Notes: generated by a model not told the origin, from the letters alone. Shown: positions 13,703-27,670, numbered from the stretch's first letter. The stretch is 64,000 nt of DNA from Cacajao melanocephalus (GCA_963573385.1 CAUYLG010065502.1:38365-102364), one strand, 5' to 3'. Made by a program: numbers and translations.

Positions 13703-14494
13703 CCAGAAAACTCTTTAAGAAAACAGTAAGTGTAAATTTTCATGACTTTGGATTAGGCAATAGTTTCTTACACGTAACACCAAAAAGCACAAACAGCAAC
13801 AAAAAAAGATAAATTGGAATTCATTACAATTAAAAACTTTCACCACAAAGGAAGTGGAAAGATAACATACAGAATGAGAGAAAACACTTGCAAATCAATT
13901 ATCTGATAAGAGACTTTTACTCAGAATGTATTTAAAAACTTTTACAACTCAGCAGTAAAAAGACAACCCAATTTAAAATAGACAAGAGATTTGAACAGCC
14001 ATTTCTCCAAAGAAGATATATAAATGGCCAATAAGCACATGAAAAGATACTCGGCATCATCTAGTCATTATAAAAATGTAAACCAAAACCACAGTGAGAC
14101 ACCACTTCATAACCCCTAGGATGGCTATAATCATAAAGATGAGCAATAACAACTGTTGACAAGAAGTGATAAAGATTAGAAGCCTCATACATTGCTGATG
14201 GGAATGTAAAATTCAGCCACTGTGAAAAACAATTTGACAGTTCCTCAAAAAATTAAATACAGTTACCTTATGACCTAGCAATTCCATTCCTAGGAATTTT
14301 TACCCAAGAAACTAGAAAGCCTGTGTCCACACAAAAACTTAACACACAAATGTCCACAGCAGCATTATTCATGACAGCCAAAAAGAGGGGACAGACAACC
14401 CCAATGTCTGTCAACTGATGAATGGATTAAAAAAAAAAAAAAAAGGTATGTCCATATAGTAGAATATTATTGGGCCATAAAACAAAACGAAGTG

Positions 14495-14826
14495 CAGTAG
14501 TCCTCCCTTAACTGCATTTTCCCTTTCCCTGGTCATAGTTTCCTGCAGTCAACCAGTTAAAAAGTAGGTGAGTATAGCACAATGAGATATTTTGAGAAAG
14601 ACATCACATTCATATAACTTTACTATAGCTTACTGTTACAATGATTCTAATTTATCGTTAATTAATGCTGTTAATCTCTTACTATAATTTATAACTGAAC
14701 TTTATCATAGTTATACATAGATAGAAATAAACATACTACATACAGGGTTCAGTTCTATCTGTAGTTTCTAGGGCATACACTAGGGATCTTAGAGCCTTAT
14801 CTCTCAAGGGTAAGGGGAAACTACTG
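14495..14826 (+). mobile_element. Tigger-family non-autonomous DNA transposon in L1
   Basis: The element starts CAGTAGTCCTCCCTTA and ends 'aaggggaaactactg', its near inverse. TA follows at 14827-14828 and TG (from TA) precedes it. L1 sequence reads across the site, from 'aaacgaagt' to 'tactgatacatgtt'. The 332 bases have no coding capacity. Confidence 0.8.
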
Positions 14827-15094
14827 TACTGATACATGTTACAACCTGGAAGAACCTTGAAAACTGAAAGAAGCCAGTCACAAAAGGTCTTATATTTTAT
14901 GATTCTGTTCATAGGAAATGCCTAGAACATGCAAGCTATGAATTCTGTAGAGACCAGAAAGGAGATAAGTGGTTATCAGGGGCTGGGGAAAAGGGAAGCA
15001 GAGTGACTGCTAAAGGGTATGGGGGTGTTTTGAGGAGGGGGTAAAGAAAATGTCCTGGAAATAGATTAAAAACTTTAAAAAAGTAGTCATTTTA

Positions 15095-15230
15095 ACATAT
15101 TTCTCTACTAGGTTGTAAACTCCATAAAAGAACATGTATGTCTTACTAACTTTATTTCCAGAGCTGAACAGAAAGCCAAAAACAACTAAACTTTCAATAT
15201 TATTGTTGACTGATTAGAATGAATGTATAC
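15095..15230 (+). repeat. L2 LINE 3' end relic
   Basis: The motifs 'ttgtaaactccataaaagaa', then 'ctttatttccagagctgaac', then 'tgttgactgattagaatgaa' follow the L2 3' terminus. It sits directly after the L1 3' end. Confidence 0.6.
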
Positions 15231-16105
15231 CTTATGACAGGTTACTAATTCTAATTGATTTAGTAAAAAAAAAATGTTTCTATGCTTTGGACTTAACATT
15301 TAATTACACTATTTTCAGAAGTCTACATTTATTAAATAACAAATAATGCTTTCAGTTAAATTTATAAAAAAGCAAACACTGTTTTGCAGACTTGTCTTCC
15401 CTTACAAGACCTTAGAAAACCGTTAAGTGCCTTTCATCTTTATGTTCCCATTACCTACATCATCAACGCGCTGCATTGTCTGAATAGCGGCCAGGTTATT
15501 TTTATGACAAAAACATTTAAATTAATCTTCAAATTAAAATAAAGGACACCTTTCAGTAAGAACTACAGGATCACCAAAATGTTAAAATGTTGTTGGATTC
15601 CTCTATAATCACTTTAGTGTCTCCTTATTTTTGAAAAAACAAAACTTATACAAATAAAGTTTAACTTTTCTTGGTTCCTCAAGTCTCCTTCTACTCTGCA
15701 GAATAAAGTGTTAATTATGCAAGGTAACCCTATACTGTGCCCTAAACCTTAGTCATATAAAATGCTCATTAAATACCCTTTCAAAGATCTGAAATGAATT
15801 TAGCAGTACTTTTCCATTTATAACTTTGGGGAATGCTTAAGGATTACTAGAAGTAATGCTCATCAATTTTAACAAACCCTTTCTGTTTAGAAAAAAGTAA
15901 TTTCTGCCCTGCAGTCCTTGCCAACTTTTGTTTCCAATATAAGAATATGAAAAATCATTGATTGTGTTTTGTGTAATAGCATCTTTATCAAACTAAAATG
16001 CTAATTCAAAATAACTCAGTACACTTAAATCTTTTCTTTAAAATAAAAACTTCTGGCTCAATGCACAGTAAGAATAGTTGCCTACATTTGGTAATCACAA
16101 ACTGT

Positions 16106-16127
16106 CATCTGCCATAGCTAAAAATAG
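16106..16127. promoter_or_regulatory. Candidate muscle enhancer motif pair: E-box and MEF2 site
   Basis: An E-box CATCTG (16106-16111) is followed seven bases later by CTAAAAATAG (16118-16127), the canonical MEF2 consensus. The surrounding 15240-16750 is not recognisable repeat. It lies 11 kb downstream of the Nogo-C start within that isoform's first intron, and Nogo-C is mainly a muscle isoform. Function is an inference from motif content only. Confidence 0.3.
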
Positions 16128-17299
16128 TGTCAGCCTGCATTGCATGCCTTACATGCAGAAGTCATCCAATTACATTTTGCCTCAAATCAAATTCTTATGT
16201 TCTTCTTTGAATAGCCTGAAGTCAGGTTTCAATTTTAAAGGCTTTTGTCTGGGGGGAGGGGTGGGGGAGAGTTGAACTGGCCGTTCCTAAAAATACTAGG
16301 ACAGGGAATGGCTGGCAGAAAAATACCTACTTTTGAAGCAAAAGCAAATATTAAGTTCTCTTTAATAACACCAGGTGAGGAATGAGAATGGCAGTTAAAT
16401 AGGAAATAAATAAATATATATTAGAATGGTATTAAAATTTTAGTTGTTTTGTACAATGTTTACAGTAAGTAATTATATATTTATTAGGAATCACAATCCT
16501 TAATCAAATGCTTCCCAATTGCCAGGAAAAGTAATTAGAATTCAGAATTGATCATTAAGTACTACATAGTAGTAAGCTTTTATCTCAACATAGTAAGCAT
16601 TCACCTGTCAAATAAATGACAGGCAAAGGTCCAGAAAAAGTATCTGTGTAGAGTTTAGATCTTTTCACAAAGAGATTAAGAGGACCTTGAGTCCTGTTTC
16701 TTCGTTCAGGTTAGTATCAATATGATCTGAGAAGATAATGTAATCTCTGTTTCCCTGTGTGTAAAATTAGAAAAACAATACCCACCTAAGAAATTATTTA
16801 AGGCTGAATGGAAATTTCACAAAGGGAAATGCTTGGTGAACTGAACACACTAAATAAAGGTACTAAAGCTCAAGAGATAACGTCAAGTAAGGCAATCAAA
16901 TATTAAATGTAATGCTTAGCTAAGCCCTGATTTTTTTAAAAAAAGTGAATTCAACTTTCTCTTAAAGTATGTCTAAAGAGGTTTCAATTAGCTAGTCTCA
17001 GGTTGATGAGTACCTGTTATTGCTACAAAAGTAACTCAACCAAATACCTGGCAAACCAGCATCTCTCTTGGCGAGATATCTCCTCTTCCTTTAAATAGTT
17101 TTTAAACGATACATGAAAAATTTCAGGTCCTGTCTCTTCCCCTAAATCTTTCCTATCTTACTTCAATATTCAGTAACATTACAGTGCTTTGGCTAATTTG
17201 AACCACCACACCTAAGAAAATAACACTTTACACGACAAATAGCATAATAAACAAACAGGAGAATTTCTATACTTCCCCTTTCTACAATAATTTTGTAAT

Positions 17300-17400
17300 C
17301 TCCCAGTCTGAGCAAGACACTGTGCTGAGTACATTGTATACATTATCTCATTGTATACATTATCTCATATGTGACACAAATATATGTGTACATTTGTAAT
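17300..17400 (+). repeat. MIR fragment with short tandem duplication
   Basis: The MIR-like 'agacactgtgctgagtacat' is followed by two copies of 'attgtatacattatctc' in tandem. The duplicate extends the MIR 'cattatctcat' part. Confidence 0.45.
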
Positions 17401-18806
17401 GTCAACCTATTGTTAAATAAATAGTGTAGGGTTACAAACTGAAATTCAAGTCTGACCATGAAGGTTTTACTCTATTATACCTTTTGTATTTAAAAGACTA
17501 TATTAATACTCAAGTTTGCTTTTTATCCTACTCGAGAATACCAAATAGTGTTTCAACCTTAGTTTAAATAATTGAGGCCAGAGATAAAATTTACTAACAC
17601 TATGAGTAGAGTTATAAGTGAGACCAATAAATTTCATTAAGAGATTCAATGATAGGAATAAACCATGTTTTGTTTAAATTCCAAATTGTTTTCTAGAAGC
17701 AATCTAAATTGTTCTCACTTTAAAAATAAATTTATACTATAAATAACTATATATGTAATTACATATACATAAAAACTATAAAAGAAAATAGATAAAAAGA
17801 CATGGGTGAGTTTTTAGAATGATATAAAATTTTTAAATAAGCAATAAACTTGACAAAGAGAGCATATAAAGCAATGAAAAGATACATGCCATTTCTAGAA
17901 AATCTCCAGCAAACAGATGTCAAACATAATGATGTTAAGTTAATGCTTACTATTCATTTTATAAAAAACCAATCCCACACTCAGGATAGAACCCAAATAT
18001 TATTACTGAGAACAAATGGCCTTTACAACTGAAACAGTTTTCAACACTGAGTGTGTTTTCACATACATACTCCTTTCCCCACATAACATAAACTAAAATG
18101 TGGTTTGTGATTTAGAAATATATATATTTCTAGCTCTCTAGTAACCAACACTCTTCAAGGAGTACAGGATTCTCTTACCCAAGTTTAGTATTGTTAAATG
18201 AGTCCCTGCAGTTAAGAAGCTGCATAGGAAAAAAAATGTTCATAAATGAGAAAACATCCACTAAGCAATCTTCAAAATTAATCTATGCTCATAAATATCC
18301 CTTACTGTTTAAATTCACCATCCAGCCTCACTCATTACCTAAATGTGTCTTGTCAGATAAAACCACCCAAATCAACAGTACAAAACTGCAAATCTTCCTG
18401 TTAAGATTAAATTCCACAAAGTTAATGTGAGTGATGGTGGAGAATTGCTCCAAAAAACACTGATAGTCCAATAGGCACTTCAAAACAGAGCCTCTCACTT
18501 CAAAAGATTAGGAGGAGCCCCCAGGAAAGTAAATTTTTAAAGCACTAAACATTTTTTGCAAAGGGACATTATATATGATCCACCGTGAAATTCAACCATA
18601 AAGCTAAAGAAGTCATTTTGTGCTGCTATACAATTTTGTGGCAAAAATTACACTCCCTGAAATTCCAAAAACCTGATTCATCCTCTATTTATTCCAAAAC
18701 CTTGCACACAACTGCAATTATAAACTAAATTATGTTAAAAATGAACTAAAATAAACTTAGTTTCATAGTTATTGGTTTTTATGTTCGAGATAACGTCAAT
18801 CAAATC

Positions 18807-19269
<463 letters not shown>

Positions 19270-19611
19270 TAATTAAATTCACCAGTTTCGCTCATTAATT
19301 CATGTGGTTTTCAGTATTTCCCTCAATCCCACACCCTATTTCCAACTTTACTGAGAGAACAAATAAAAAAGGGCAGAATATAGTTCTAATTTCTCACTCC
19401 TAGTTTTTCTAAACCATGATAATCTCCTCTTTATAGAATAATCCTATATTTAATTTCATTTTCTCTAAGGTAAAACTAAATACATATCTTCTCTTTAAGT
19501 ATGCTGGATATACATGACTCTCCCTACTTGCACTCACTTTAACAATTTCCAATTGTAAAGAATGTTAAAATGAGAACTTTTCCTATGACAAGTCTGTATT
19601 TCTGATAATTT

Positions 19612-19893
19612 CTTTTTTTTTTTTGGAGACTGTAGCCCAAGCTGGAGTACAGTGGCGCAATCTAGGCTCACTGCAACCTCTGTCTCGGGGGATCAAGCAA
19701 TTCTTAGGCCTCACCCTTCTAAGTAGCTGGGACTACACGTATGTGCCACCAAACCCGGCTAGTTTCTTTATTTTACTAGAGACGGGGTTTCACCATGTTG
19801 CCTAGGGTGGTCTCGAATTTGTGAGCTCAGGAGATCCGCCCGCCTTGGCCTCCCAAAGTGCTGGGATTACAGACGCGAGCCACCGCACCTGGC
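19612..19893 (-). repeat. Alu SINE, antisense
   Basis: The inverted Alu runs from the T-rich tail at 19612 to 'gagccaccgcacctggcc'. Part of the start of the right monomer is shortened. The small plus-strand frames across it are Alu frames. Confidence 0.9.
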
Positions 19894-20718
19894 CTTTGAT
19901 AAATTTTGATAAGCATGCAGTTTATTGTAAATTGCTAGAATTGTTCAAGACCTACATAAAGAGAAACTTAAAATTAGAAAATAAACTGGTTCAATGTATA
20001 ATTTACTACAGTTTAAACTTTCCTTCTTGTTGGCACCAGAGCTTAAAATCAGCAGGCACTAAGTCTTAGAAACAGGAAATTACTGCTCAGAATCCTATTT
20101 TCTATTAACAAAAACTAAATGGAAAACCATACTGTGTCATTACTCTAGAAACTTGAACTTAATATACTGGAGTTGGGGGAGGAGGGGAACTCAAAGCAAA
20201 TTACTAGTTCAAAACAGAATGAACTTAATAAGTATATCTGTTATATTTATTCTTCCATAACCTTATATACCTATTGTACACACAATATAAATGTTCACTG
20301 AAATCAATTAACAGTACAACGAAACAGGGTATTCATATCATGAATAGAATAATCTATTCAAAACTATTTTAGATTTAGGTCAAAGACAATAAACAGGAGT
20401 ATACAACAAAAAAAGTTATAATTCCAAACATTCTATGAAAAAAACAGAATTTTAGTAAGTCTGTAGTCAGAGAGTAGAAATTTCAAAATCTACTTCAATG
20501 CCTAATTCTTAATGATGGACTTTGAATATTATGATTAATATTTGATAATTTTTATTTTCAAATTGCTTTGAGCTTCTTAAGTAAATGTTATATAGAATAA
20601 ATATGATAGTGATATGGTATTTGAAGAAACACAACACAATAATATTTTAGTGTCTAGAATACATCAAATGCCTAAGTGGCAGCTCAAAAAAACTTGAAAG
20701 CCATGAAGCAGATTAAAT

Positions 20719-20745
20719 ACACACACACATACACGCACACACACA
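20719..20745. repeat. Interrupted CA microsatellite
   Basis: A run of CA repeats broken by TA and GC steps ('acacatacacgcacacac'). Confidence 0.9.
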
Positions 20746-20893
20746 AATATGTCACCCTTATTCATAATAGAGCAGAGAAATAAATATAAATGAGGTGTTG
20801 GACACTGCTCCAAGGATGCAAAGAAAAGTACTGCCTAAATTAGACATCATCCTTTAGCCCAAATTTTAGCAAGAGATGGGACGAAGGGAATAC

Positions 20894-21198
20894 AGTCAGC
20901 CCTCTCTCTGTATCTGCGGGTTCCACATCTGCAGATTCAACTAACTGTGGATGGAAAAATGTAGTTAGGCCTATGATGGCTGCATCTGTACTAAACAAGT
21001 ACTGACGTTTTCTTGTCATTATTCCCTAAACAATATAACAACTATCTACATTGTAAAAAGTAACTCAGAGATGATTTCAAGCATGCAGCAAGATGTGCGT
21101 AGGTTATATGAAAATACTGCACCATTTTATTATAAGGGACGTGGGCATGTGTGGATTTTGGTATCCATGGTGTGGGGGGATACAGGGTAGAGGGCTGG
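20894..21198 (+). mobile_element. MER2-type (Tigger family) DNA transposon
   Basis: The element begins CAGTCAGCCCTCTCTCTG after TA and continues 'gtatctgcgggttccacatc'. Near its end it has 'ggattttggtatccatggtg' and 'tagagggctg', the inverse of the start. The middle 'gcgtaggttatatgaaaata' also fits MER2. Minus-strand frames over it are accidental. Confidence 0.8.
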
Positions 21199-22099
21199 AA
21201 ATAATCTCTTGCAGATACTGACATAGCTGTAAATAAAAAGGGAACTTAGGGGACACCCAGAGAACAAATTTAAGAATTCTATTCACTGCCTAGATATTCT
21301 GCCTACATCCAAGCATGGAATCCCATCCTTAAAGGACGAAAAGAAATTATTCTCCTGGACCAGGAAATTCCCACTAGGCTTAACCTTTTAACAATACGTG
21401 TACTAAATCACTACATACCTATCTTCTTCCATGATTAGTGTGACAGACAACTACCTGCCTTTTTTATTGCAGTGAGGACAATACGAAAGAAGTATATGAC
21501 AATAATATGCCACAACTAGACTATGCACAAATAAAGTATCAAAGCATGGGCCATTTTAGCTTTTATACTTTTCAATCTTTGGTTACTCAAGGGGAAGTAT
21601 AAATTACAAAATAAAAACAACAAAGGCTTCATGCCACCATGGACCTGCGGCATGGTCCTGACCAATATCTAAACTCTCATTTTCTTGGTTTCCTTATCAG
21701 TAAAATAAGAAAGTTGGAATCTTGAATTTACAGAAGTTCCTTAAGTTACTTAATTGTTCCTTTAAGAAGGGAAGAGGTGGGGAATCCTTTTTCTAATTTC
21801 TCCCACTTGAAAACACATTTAAAAATTTTCCAAAAATTTATGTGGATTTAAGGCCAGAAGTAAACCTGGCTGAACAATGGAGCTCTCAGCCTTTCCCTTC
21901 ATTGAGAAGCTGCACCGAGTCAATCAGAAGACCTAGTGATGAAGCCACCACTGTTTTCAGCCTTCAAAAAAAATTTGGAGGCTAGAAAAAGAGCCAAGAT
22001 ACGTATGTATAAATAATTGTAACAGAAAATACAAAATGAGACCCCCTATGCCTCCCTTAGGGGAAAAAAAAAAGTACAAAATGAAAACCCAGAGATGGG

Positions 22100-22480
22100 A
22101 GGGAGGAACACCGAACGACCTCCCCAAGGAGGTTTAGTGAACACCTCAGGAGAACTGGCCCTTTGATAAGGACTACTTGGGCAAAATGAAATCGGAAGAA
22201 AGAGCATTCAAGGTGGAGAGAAAAACACAAGTAAAGGCAAAGAACAGGCATGTTTCGGGAACAAGTCCTTCAATGTGGCTAGAGACAAGGAGTAAGGAAA
22301 GATGAAATTAGAAAAGTTGGGACTAGTCCATGGAATGCCTTTTAAACGTCCAGGGTAGACAGTATAAACTCCATTTGAAAAGTAAGTAAAGGAAAACCCC
22401 TTAAGTGCCATGATTAGAGCTGTACTTTGGAAGAGTAATTTTAATTTGGCTGTGACACATGTAATTTAGTAGGAAGACCA
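22100..22480 (-). repeat. L2 LINE relic, antisense
   Basis: The purine-rich strand follows the antisense of the L2 3' coding region: 'aaggcaaagaacaggcatgt', then 'aatgtggctagagacaagga', then 'gtactttggaagagtaattt'. It is diverged and broken. Confidence 0.5.
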
Positions 22481-22858
22481 GTTAGGAGTCCTAGTAAGGA
22501 TTAGGAGTACACAGACTTGCGTAAATAAAATAGAGAGGCTATTTCTATCATTGCTCCCACTCCTTACACATTCTTACAAAGCTGGTTCTTATAAGTAATT
22601 TAATGAGTTAACACTGACAAAACAGCTATCTTAGAGTGAAAACTATTAAGAAAGGAATACATACTATTTAACCTCAGCCACAGATCCATGGTAGACACTC
22701 GCATTCATTGATGAAAGTAGCAATTTGTACAATCTTTCCGGAGAGCAGTTTGGTAACAGGCACCCAAAGACTAAATACCATAACCCAGAAATTTGGAAAT
22801 AATCATGAATAGAAACAAAGACTTATATTCTGTTATAATCATTTTGGCATTGTTTTTG

Positions 22859-23183
22859 CAGGTTGAATATTCCTGTAATACTTGGAACTAGAATATGTTA
22901 GAATATTTGGAAATATTTTGGAATACTTGCATATACGTAATGAGGTATCTTGTGAGTGAGGCCCAAGTCTAAACATGCAATTCATTACGTTTCATCTACA
23001 CATCATATCCATAGCCTGAAAGTAATTTTATGCAGTATTTTATATAACTATCTGCATGAAACAAAGCTTGTGTTAAGTACTTATGTGTGGAATTTTTGAC
23101 TTGTGGCATCACATCAGTGCTCAAAGTTTCAGACTTTGGAGCAGTTTGGCTTTTAGATTTTCAGATTAGGGATGTTCAACCTG
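22859..23183 (+). mobile_element. Tigger-like short DNA transposon
   Basis: The ends are inverted: CAGGTTGAATATTCCTGTAAT at the left and GATTAGGGATGTTCAACCTG at the right. TA follows the right end at 23184 and TG precedes the left end. The 325 bases have no coding capacity. The ends match a common mammalian Tigger-type MITE. Confidence 0.75.
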
Positions 23184-24359
23184 TACTTGCAAAACGTTAC
23201 CAGTAACTTGGTTTAACTAGATGGAACTAAAAGACTGTAGTCATTAAAATAATGTAGAGTATTTAAAAAATAAAAAGATATTTCCCCACTTAATGGAGGA
23301 AAAAGACTACGGAATAAAATATACCACATAACCCTCCCAACACACACACCCTGTTAAAAAGATGCCCCAAAACCATTCTCTATGTGATGTTTTATTCTTC
23401 TACTTACCTTCTAAATTCTCTGTAACACATACATATGTCGTGCTGCACTAAGCCAAGATCTAGACGATGTATCTAATGAATGCCTAAACATTCAGTTTTA
23501 ACGAAGTTTAGAACTAAAAAGAGAGTCCTTCTTCCAATGAGTAGGCTCTGTAATTGGTTAATGCCAAAGTTCCTTTTTGGATATTTTTTGGCCTTCCCAA
23601 GAAGTAAGGCATTTCAAACACCAAGAGCCCTGCCCTTCTCTACCAAAATGTCAGTATGAGCTATACTCAAGGCTTTCAAAAAATGTCAAGTAGCTAATCC
23701 AAGTAAAGATCAGGGAGACCTAAAAGAATCTCTGCTCGAAAGTATGCTGCAGAAATGCTCCAAAGCTAGTTTGTCTTGAGACATAATTAAATTGAGTTTT
23801 AATGCTAGAAACATTTCTTTCCCTATCTTACAGAAATTTCTCTCAAGGGTCATCTCTGGCACATTAACTGACAAATCCAAAGAGTACTGTAGCAATAAAG
23901 AACAGTTTGCACCTACGTTTAAAATTTAACAAGATTCACATCCATTTCTCCCTCATATTAACCAGCTTCTCCTATAGTATAATTGCCCATTCCTTCTTGA
24001 AAATTCTTTCTCTGCTTAGTATCAGTGAAACTACACTATGCTGCTTCTTGTACTGCTTTATAACCTCATCTTTCCTGATGCCACAGACCTCCCTAACTTA
24101 GGTTTTTAGGCTTTCCTTTCTTAATTGACAGTTCTTTCAGTGCAAATCTCCTCACACAGTATTCACCTGCCTCACTCTGCATTTGACTCCCAGTTCTTTA
24201 TCAGTAAACCTGTCATTACTCTGAGCTTCCCAGATGTTCTATCATCACTTGAAAGTGTCTGAAACCTAACTTGGCATCTTTTCTATTTTAGCTCTATTTC
24301 TACTAATACTAAAGGACTATCACTGCCAATGGTTCACTCTAATTCAAACTTTATGTTGT

Positions 24360-24720
24360 CTCTTGAGTCTTTCCACCTCATCCTGGTCCTACAAATCTAT
24401 ACCAAATGCCAAGTATTCCTTCCTTGAATTTCTCAAATCTGCCACTTCCTTTTCCTTCCTATGTCAGGCCAAACTCAAGCCTATCTGCTTTAAATCTGGG
24501 CACAGCTACAGTCATCCTAACTGGTGTGCCTATAAGTTATTCTCCCCAGTTGATCTTATGCAGCACCCAAATGAATCTTTCAAAACTGCTATCATGTACC
24601 ATTCCCTACTTTAAAACTTCCAAAGCCTTTTTATTTATTTTACAATTAAACCCAAAACTCAATGTCTTTTGTGGTCTGGCCCAGGGTATCTTGCCATAAA
24701 ATCAGAGAACCTCTCAACTG
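24360..24720 (+). repeat. L2/CR1-clade LINE ORF2 C-terminal relic
   Basis: Pyrimidine-rich sequence follows the end of L2 ORF2: 'catcctaactggtgtgccta', then 'cattccctactttaaaactt', 'ccaaagcctttt', then 'tggtctggccc'. Short open frames of 83 and 97 codons over it are remnants of this region or accidental. Confidence 0.6.
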
Positions 24721-25331
24721 AACCCTGGACATCATGCAAACGAGGAAATGAAGACCAAAAAGGGTAAGTTTCTTATTCTAGCCAAAATCAAAAAATACCA
24801 GAACCAAGACTTAAACCCTACATCACCATGTTGCAAATTTGCCCAACAACATGAATTACACCAGGATGCTTAATATATTGATTGCCGGGCCCTATAAAAT
24901 CTGATTTGACAGTTCAGGAGAATCTGAACTATCAAATTTTTTAGAAGCACCAGATGATTCTAAGAAACCTCATTTAGATCATCTAGATTTTCTACATTCT
25001 TTGACCACACCAATCTGATCTTTCAACTCCCATCCTAAATATTGTTATATCCTGAAAGTTGTTTACTGTCTCAATTATACCTTTTTAGTGGTTACATCAT
25101 TCTCCTTCCCCACCCAAAGCCCCAGGCCTACCCATTCTTTCCTATTTTAAGCTCCTAAAAATCTTTTGACTACCGTAATCAAAATTCTCCATAAAACCCT
25201 AATAATCAAATACTATATAAAGGTCATTTGTCACAAGAAACAACAGAAAATATGAAGAATATATGAAAGAATGCAAATTATTATTTTTAGCTTGAAAGAC
25301 CAAATATCTTAAATACTAATCAGGAAACATG

Positions 25332-25350
25332 CACACACACACACACACAC
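25332..25350. repeat. CA microsatellite
   Basis: A pure CA run of about nine to ten units followed by a C run. Confidence 0.9.
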
Positions 25351-27241
25351 CCCCACCTTTTAAAGAACACTGAAATCAGAGCATCTCTCACATCTGTCAC
25401 TATACTATACTGGTGGTCAGGGGGAGAATGCAGTAGAAAAATGCTTAAGTACATTTTTAAAATTTACCTATACCCTAGATTAGGCTCCTTCTCTGCTGTC
25501 AAATTTTTTTTTTTTTTAATGAGGAAAAACTCATTCCTTGGTATCTTCCAACTTCTCAGTGATTTCCAATTTAAACCTTACTCTGCAATCTTAACTACTA
25601 CTCTGTAACATTAAAATATAATTTAACCATTGAATCAGAAAAACAGGCAAAGTTAGTCTTACTGACCAAAACAGCCAGACAAGTACTAAAAAATATTAGG
25701 CCATTCCACTTACAAAGTGAGGCTCCCCAGAGATATCCAGGAGTAAATTCAGTTTTACATTTGGTGCCTAAAAATAATAATAAAAAAAAATCTGGAAAAC
25801 TATGAACTACATTGGATCTTAATTTCTCCTGTGTCACAATATCCTTAGATTACTTCAACAAATAAAAAACTTAAGATATTATTTAATGGTCTAATACTTA
25901 AGTTATTAATAAAGAGCCTTAATAGTTGCAGAATGAGCCCTGATATGACTTTTCACCTACTTTTAAGGCCTCTATTTATTGTATTATCACTGGTATCATT
26001 TTCACTTAGCAAAATCTACCATGTATCAATTCATCAATTTGTAATGATAACAGCTAGCAGCATGAAGACATACAAAACCTTCTATTTAAGCTCACATGTA
26101 TAGAAACCCTAGACAAAAATCCAAAGCTGTACTGTTTTCTATTCTTTTTTAAGTTGCAACCATAAAAATCTTACCAATGTCTCAATATGATCTCAATTTT
26201 AAATTCACCTTTTCCCCATGTCTTTATTGAAAAAAAATTTTAAAGGATATTGTAAAAGTTACTCTAATTAGCTCTACATACTGTTTTCAGAAATACTGTT
26301 GCCAATCCTGCTTGAAGGAAATAATTTTTTTTAATTATAAAACTTGAATGTAGCCAGGAAAAAAATTGCTTATGTAGAATGTCTGTTTGGGCTACTTAAA
26401 AATAGCCTTAATAATTTTAAGTTAATTTAAGTGGTCAGCTATACAGCCTACCACCTTCTTAAAAAAAAAAAAAAGGTAGCTTTCACCATTTACATAATAA
26501 AATATTCTTTAAATATTCATTCTAGTCAACATTTTACCATTTACAGGCTTAAATTCTTATACAATGATCCACTGAGATTTGAAAGGATCTGGGCTTTCAA
26601 GGGGGAGGAAAAGGGATCAAAATCACTGATTGGTTATTACAAGGACAAAGGTCAGTGACTTAATATAGATATGCATTTGAAATTACTGTGTAATTATACC
26701 GTGTGTAATCTGAATGATTTCAAGATGCATATAATGTGATTAAAAGAAAGTTGGTAATAATTTTAGAGGTTCAAATCAGATTTTCAAAGAAAAGAGGTTT
26801 ACTGCAAACGCAGTATCTTGCTACCTACAAACCTTTACATAGAATTTCAACTACACCAAGTAAGGTTTTTTAAAATAGTCATGGAAAATATGTCACTATG
26901 AAATACAAAAACAGCAATGTATATTTACCACATCTAAGTGACGAACAGATGAAATCTGTTAGATCTATACTGTTTACAATGTGCAAGATTAGAGAACAGA
27001 ACCTAAACGACAGGACTGAAAAGACTAAACCAAATGCCAATGGAACAGAACAACATGACATTTTCGGGTATACAACCAAATGTAAAAACACACTAGATAG
27101 CTGTTTTAATCCTTTATCCTTAAACTCTTCATAGGTTTCACTTTCAATCCAAAATATCTAAATTGCAAAGCTTATTCACAGAAATACATTAGTGGTCACA
27201 TACAAAAACTGAAGAAATAAGAGGTTAAAAAGCACATATAC

Positions 27242-27275
27242 CCTTGTCCTTCCAATTTTTCTTCTGACCGTCCAT
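27242..27275 (-). CDS. RTN4: RTN4 exon 1C: first coding exon of the Nogo-C isoform
   Basis: The minus strand reads ATG at 27275-27273 and then MDGQKKNWKDK, followed by one G and the splice donor GG|GTATAT (GT at 27241-27240). The last G joins TT at the start of exon 4 to make Val, giving [12 protein letters not shown]. This is exactly the N-terminus of Nogo-C (RTN4-C), the short isoform of about 199 residues that lacks the Nogo-A and Nogo-B N-terminal regions and consists nearly entirely of the reticulon homology domain. It is known mainly from skeletal muscle. This exon is far too short to appear in an ORF scan. It has its own upstream region rather than an upstream splice acceptor, in line with an internal promoter. 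The peptide equals the human one as I recall it. Confidence 0.93.
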
Positions 27276-27620
27276 CTCTTGTCACAATCAGTGCCTTGCA
27301 GCTCCAATTATTAATTATGCATACCAACAGAAAAGCTGTAACAGCACAAATCTACTCCCTGAGACATGAAATACCCGTTTCCTCAACCGAAGTCTGCAGT
27401 CTCCTCTGCTGCACAACTGCAGCAGGACTGAAGTCACCTGATGTCTTCTGGGTGTGGAGCAGTCTGACGCAGTGCAATCTGTAACTAGGCTACTAATACT
27501 CCAGCATTTAATGCTTTCCTTCTATCTGTTGATTGTTCTAGGCATTTGCCTTGTTGCTCCTACCAAATGGAGCTGCATTTGAAGGGGAGGGCAGGCTACC
27601 AAAAGAAAGGAAATGAGGGT
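27276..27620 (-). promoter_or_regulatory. RTN4: Predicted Nogo-C 5' leader and core promoter
   Basis: On the minus strand, TATAAG (27625-27630) lies about 350 bases before the Nogo-C ATG. Two E-boxes lie inside the leader (CACCTG 27435-27440 and CAACTG 27414-27419, plus-strand reading). The region is free of recognisable repeats. The transcription start cannot be read from sequence, so the boundaries are guesses. Known biology (a muscle-type isoform from a separate promoter) supports a promoter nearby. Confidence 0.45.
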
Positions 27621-27670
27621 TGCTCTTATAACAGAACCAACCACTGAATGTTTTGAAATGCACTTAAAGC

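Noticed and set aside
13348..13812. 154-codon plus-strand frame
   Set aside because: It joins L1 ORF2 remnant and an inserted Alu.
16250..16271. G-rich run, possible G-quadruplex (also near 30805-30825)
   Set aside because: Only three separate G runs occur in each case, so the four-run pattern is not met.
20719..20745. Short repeats considered as CRISPR-like or other arrays
   Set aside because: They are simple microsatellites; no repeat-spacer pattern occurs anywhere in the window.
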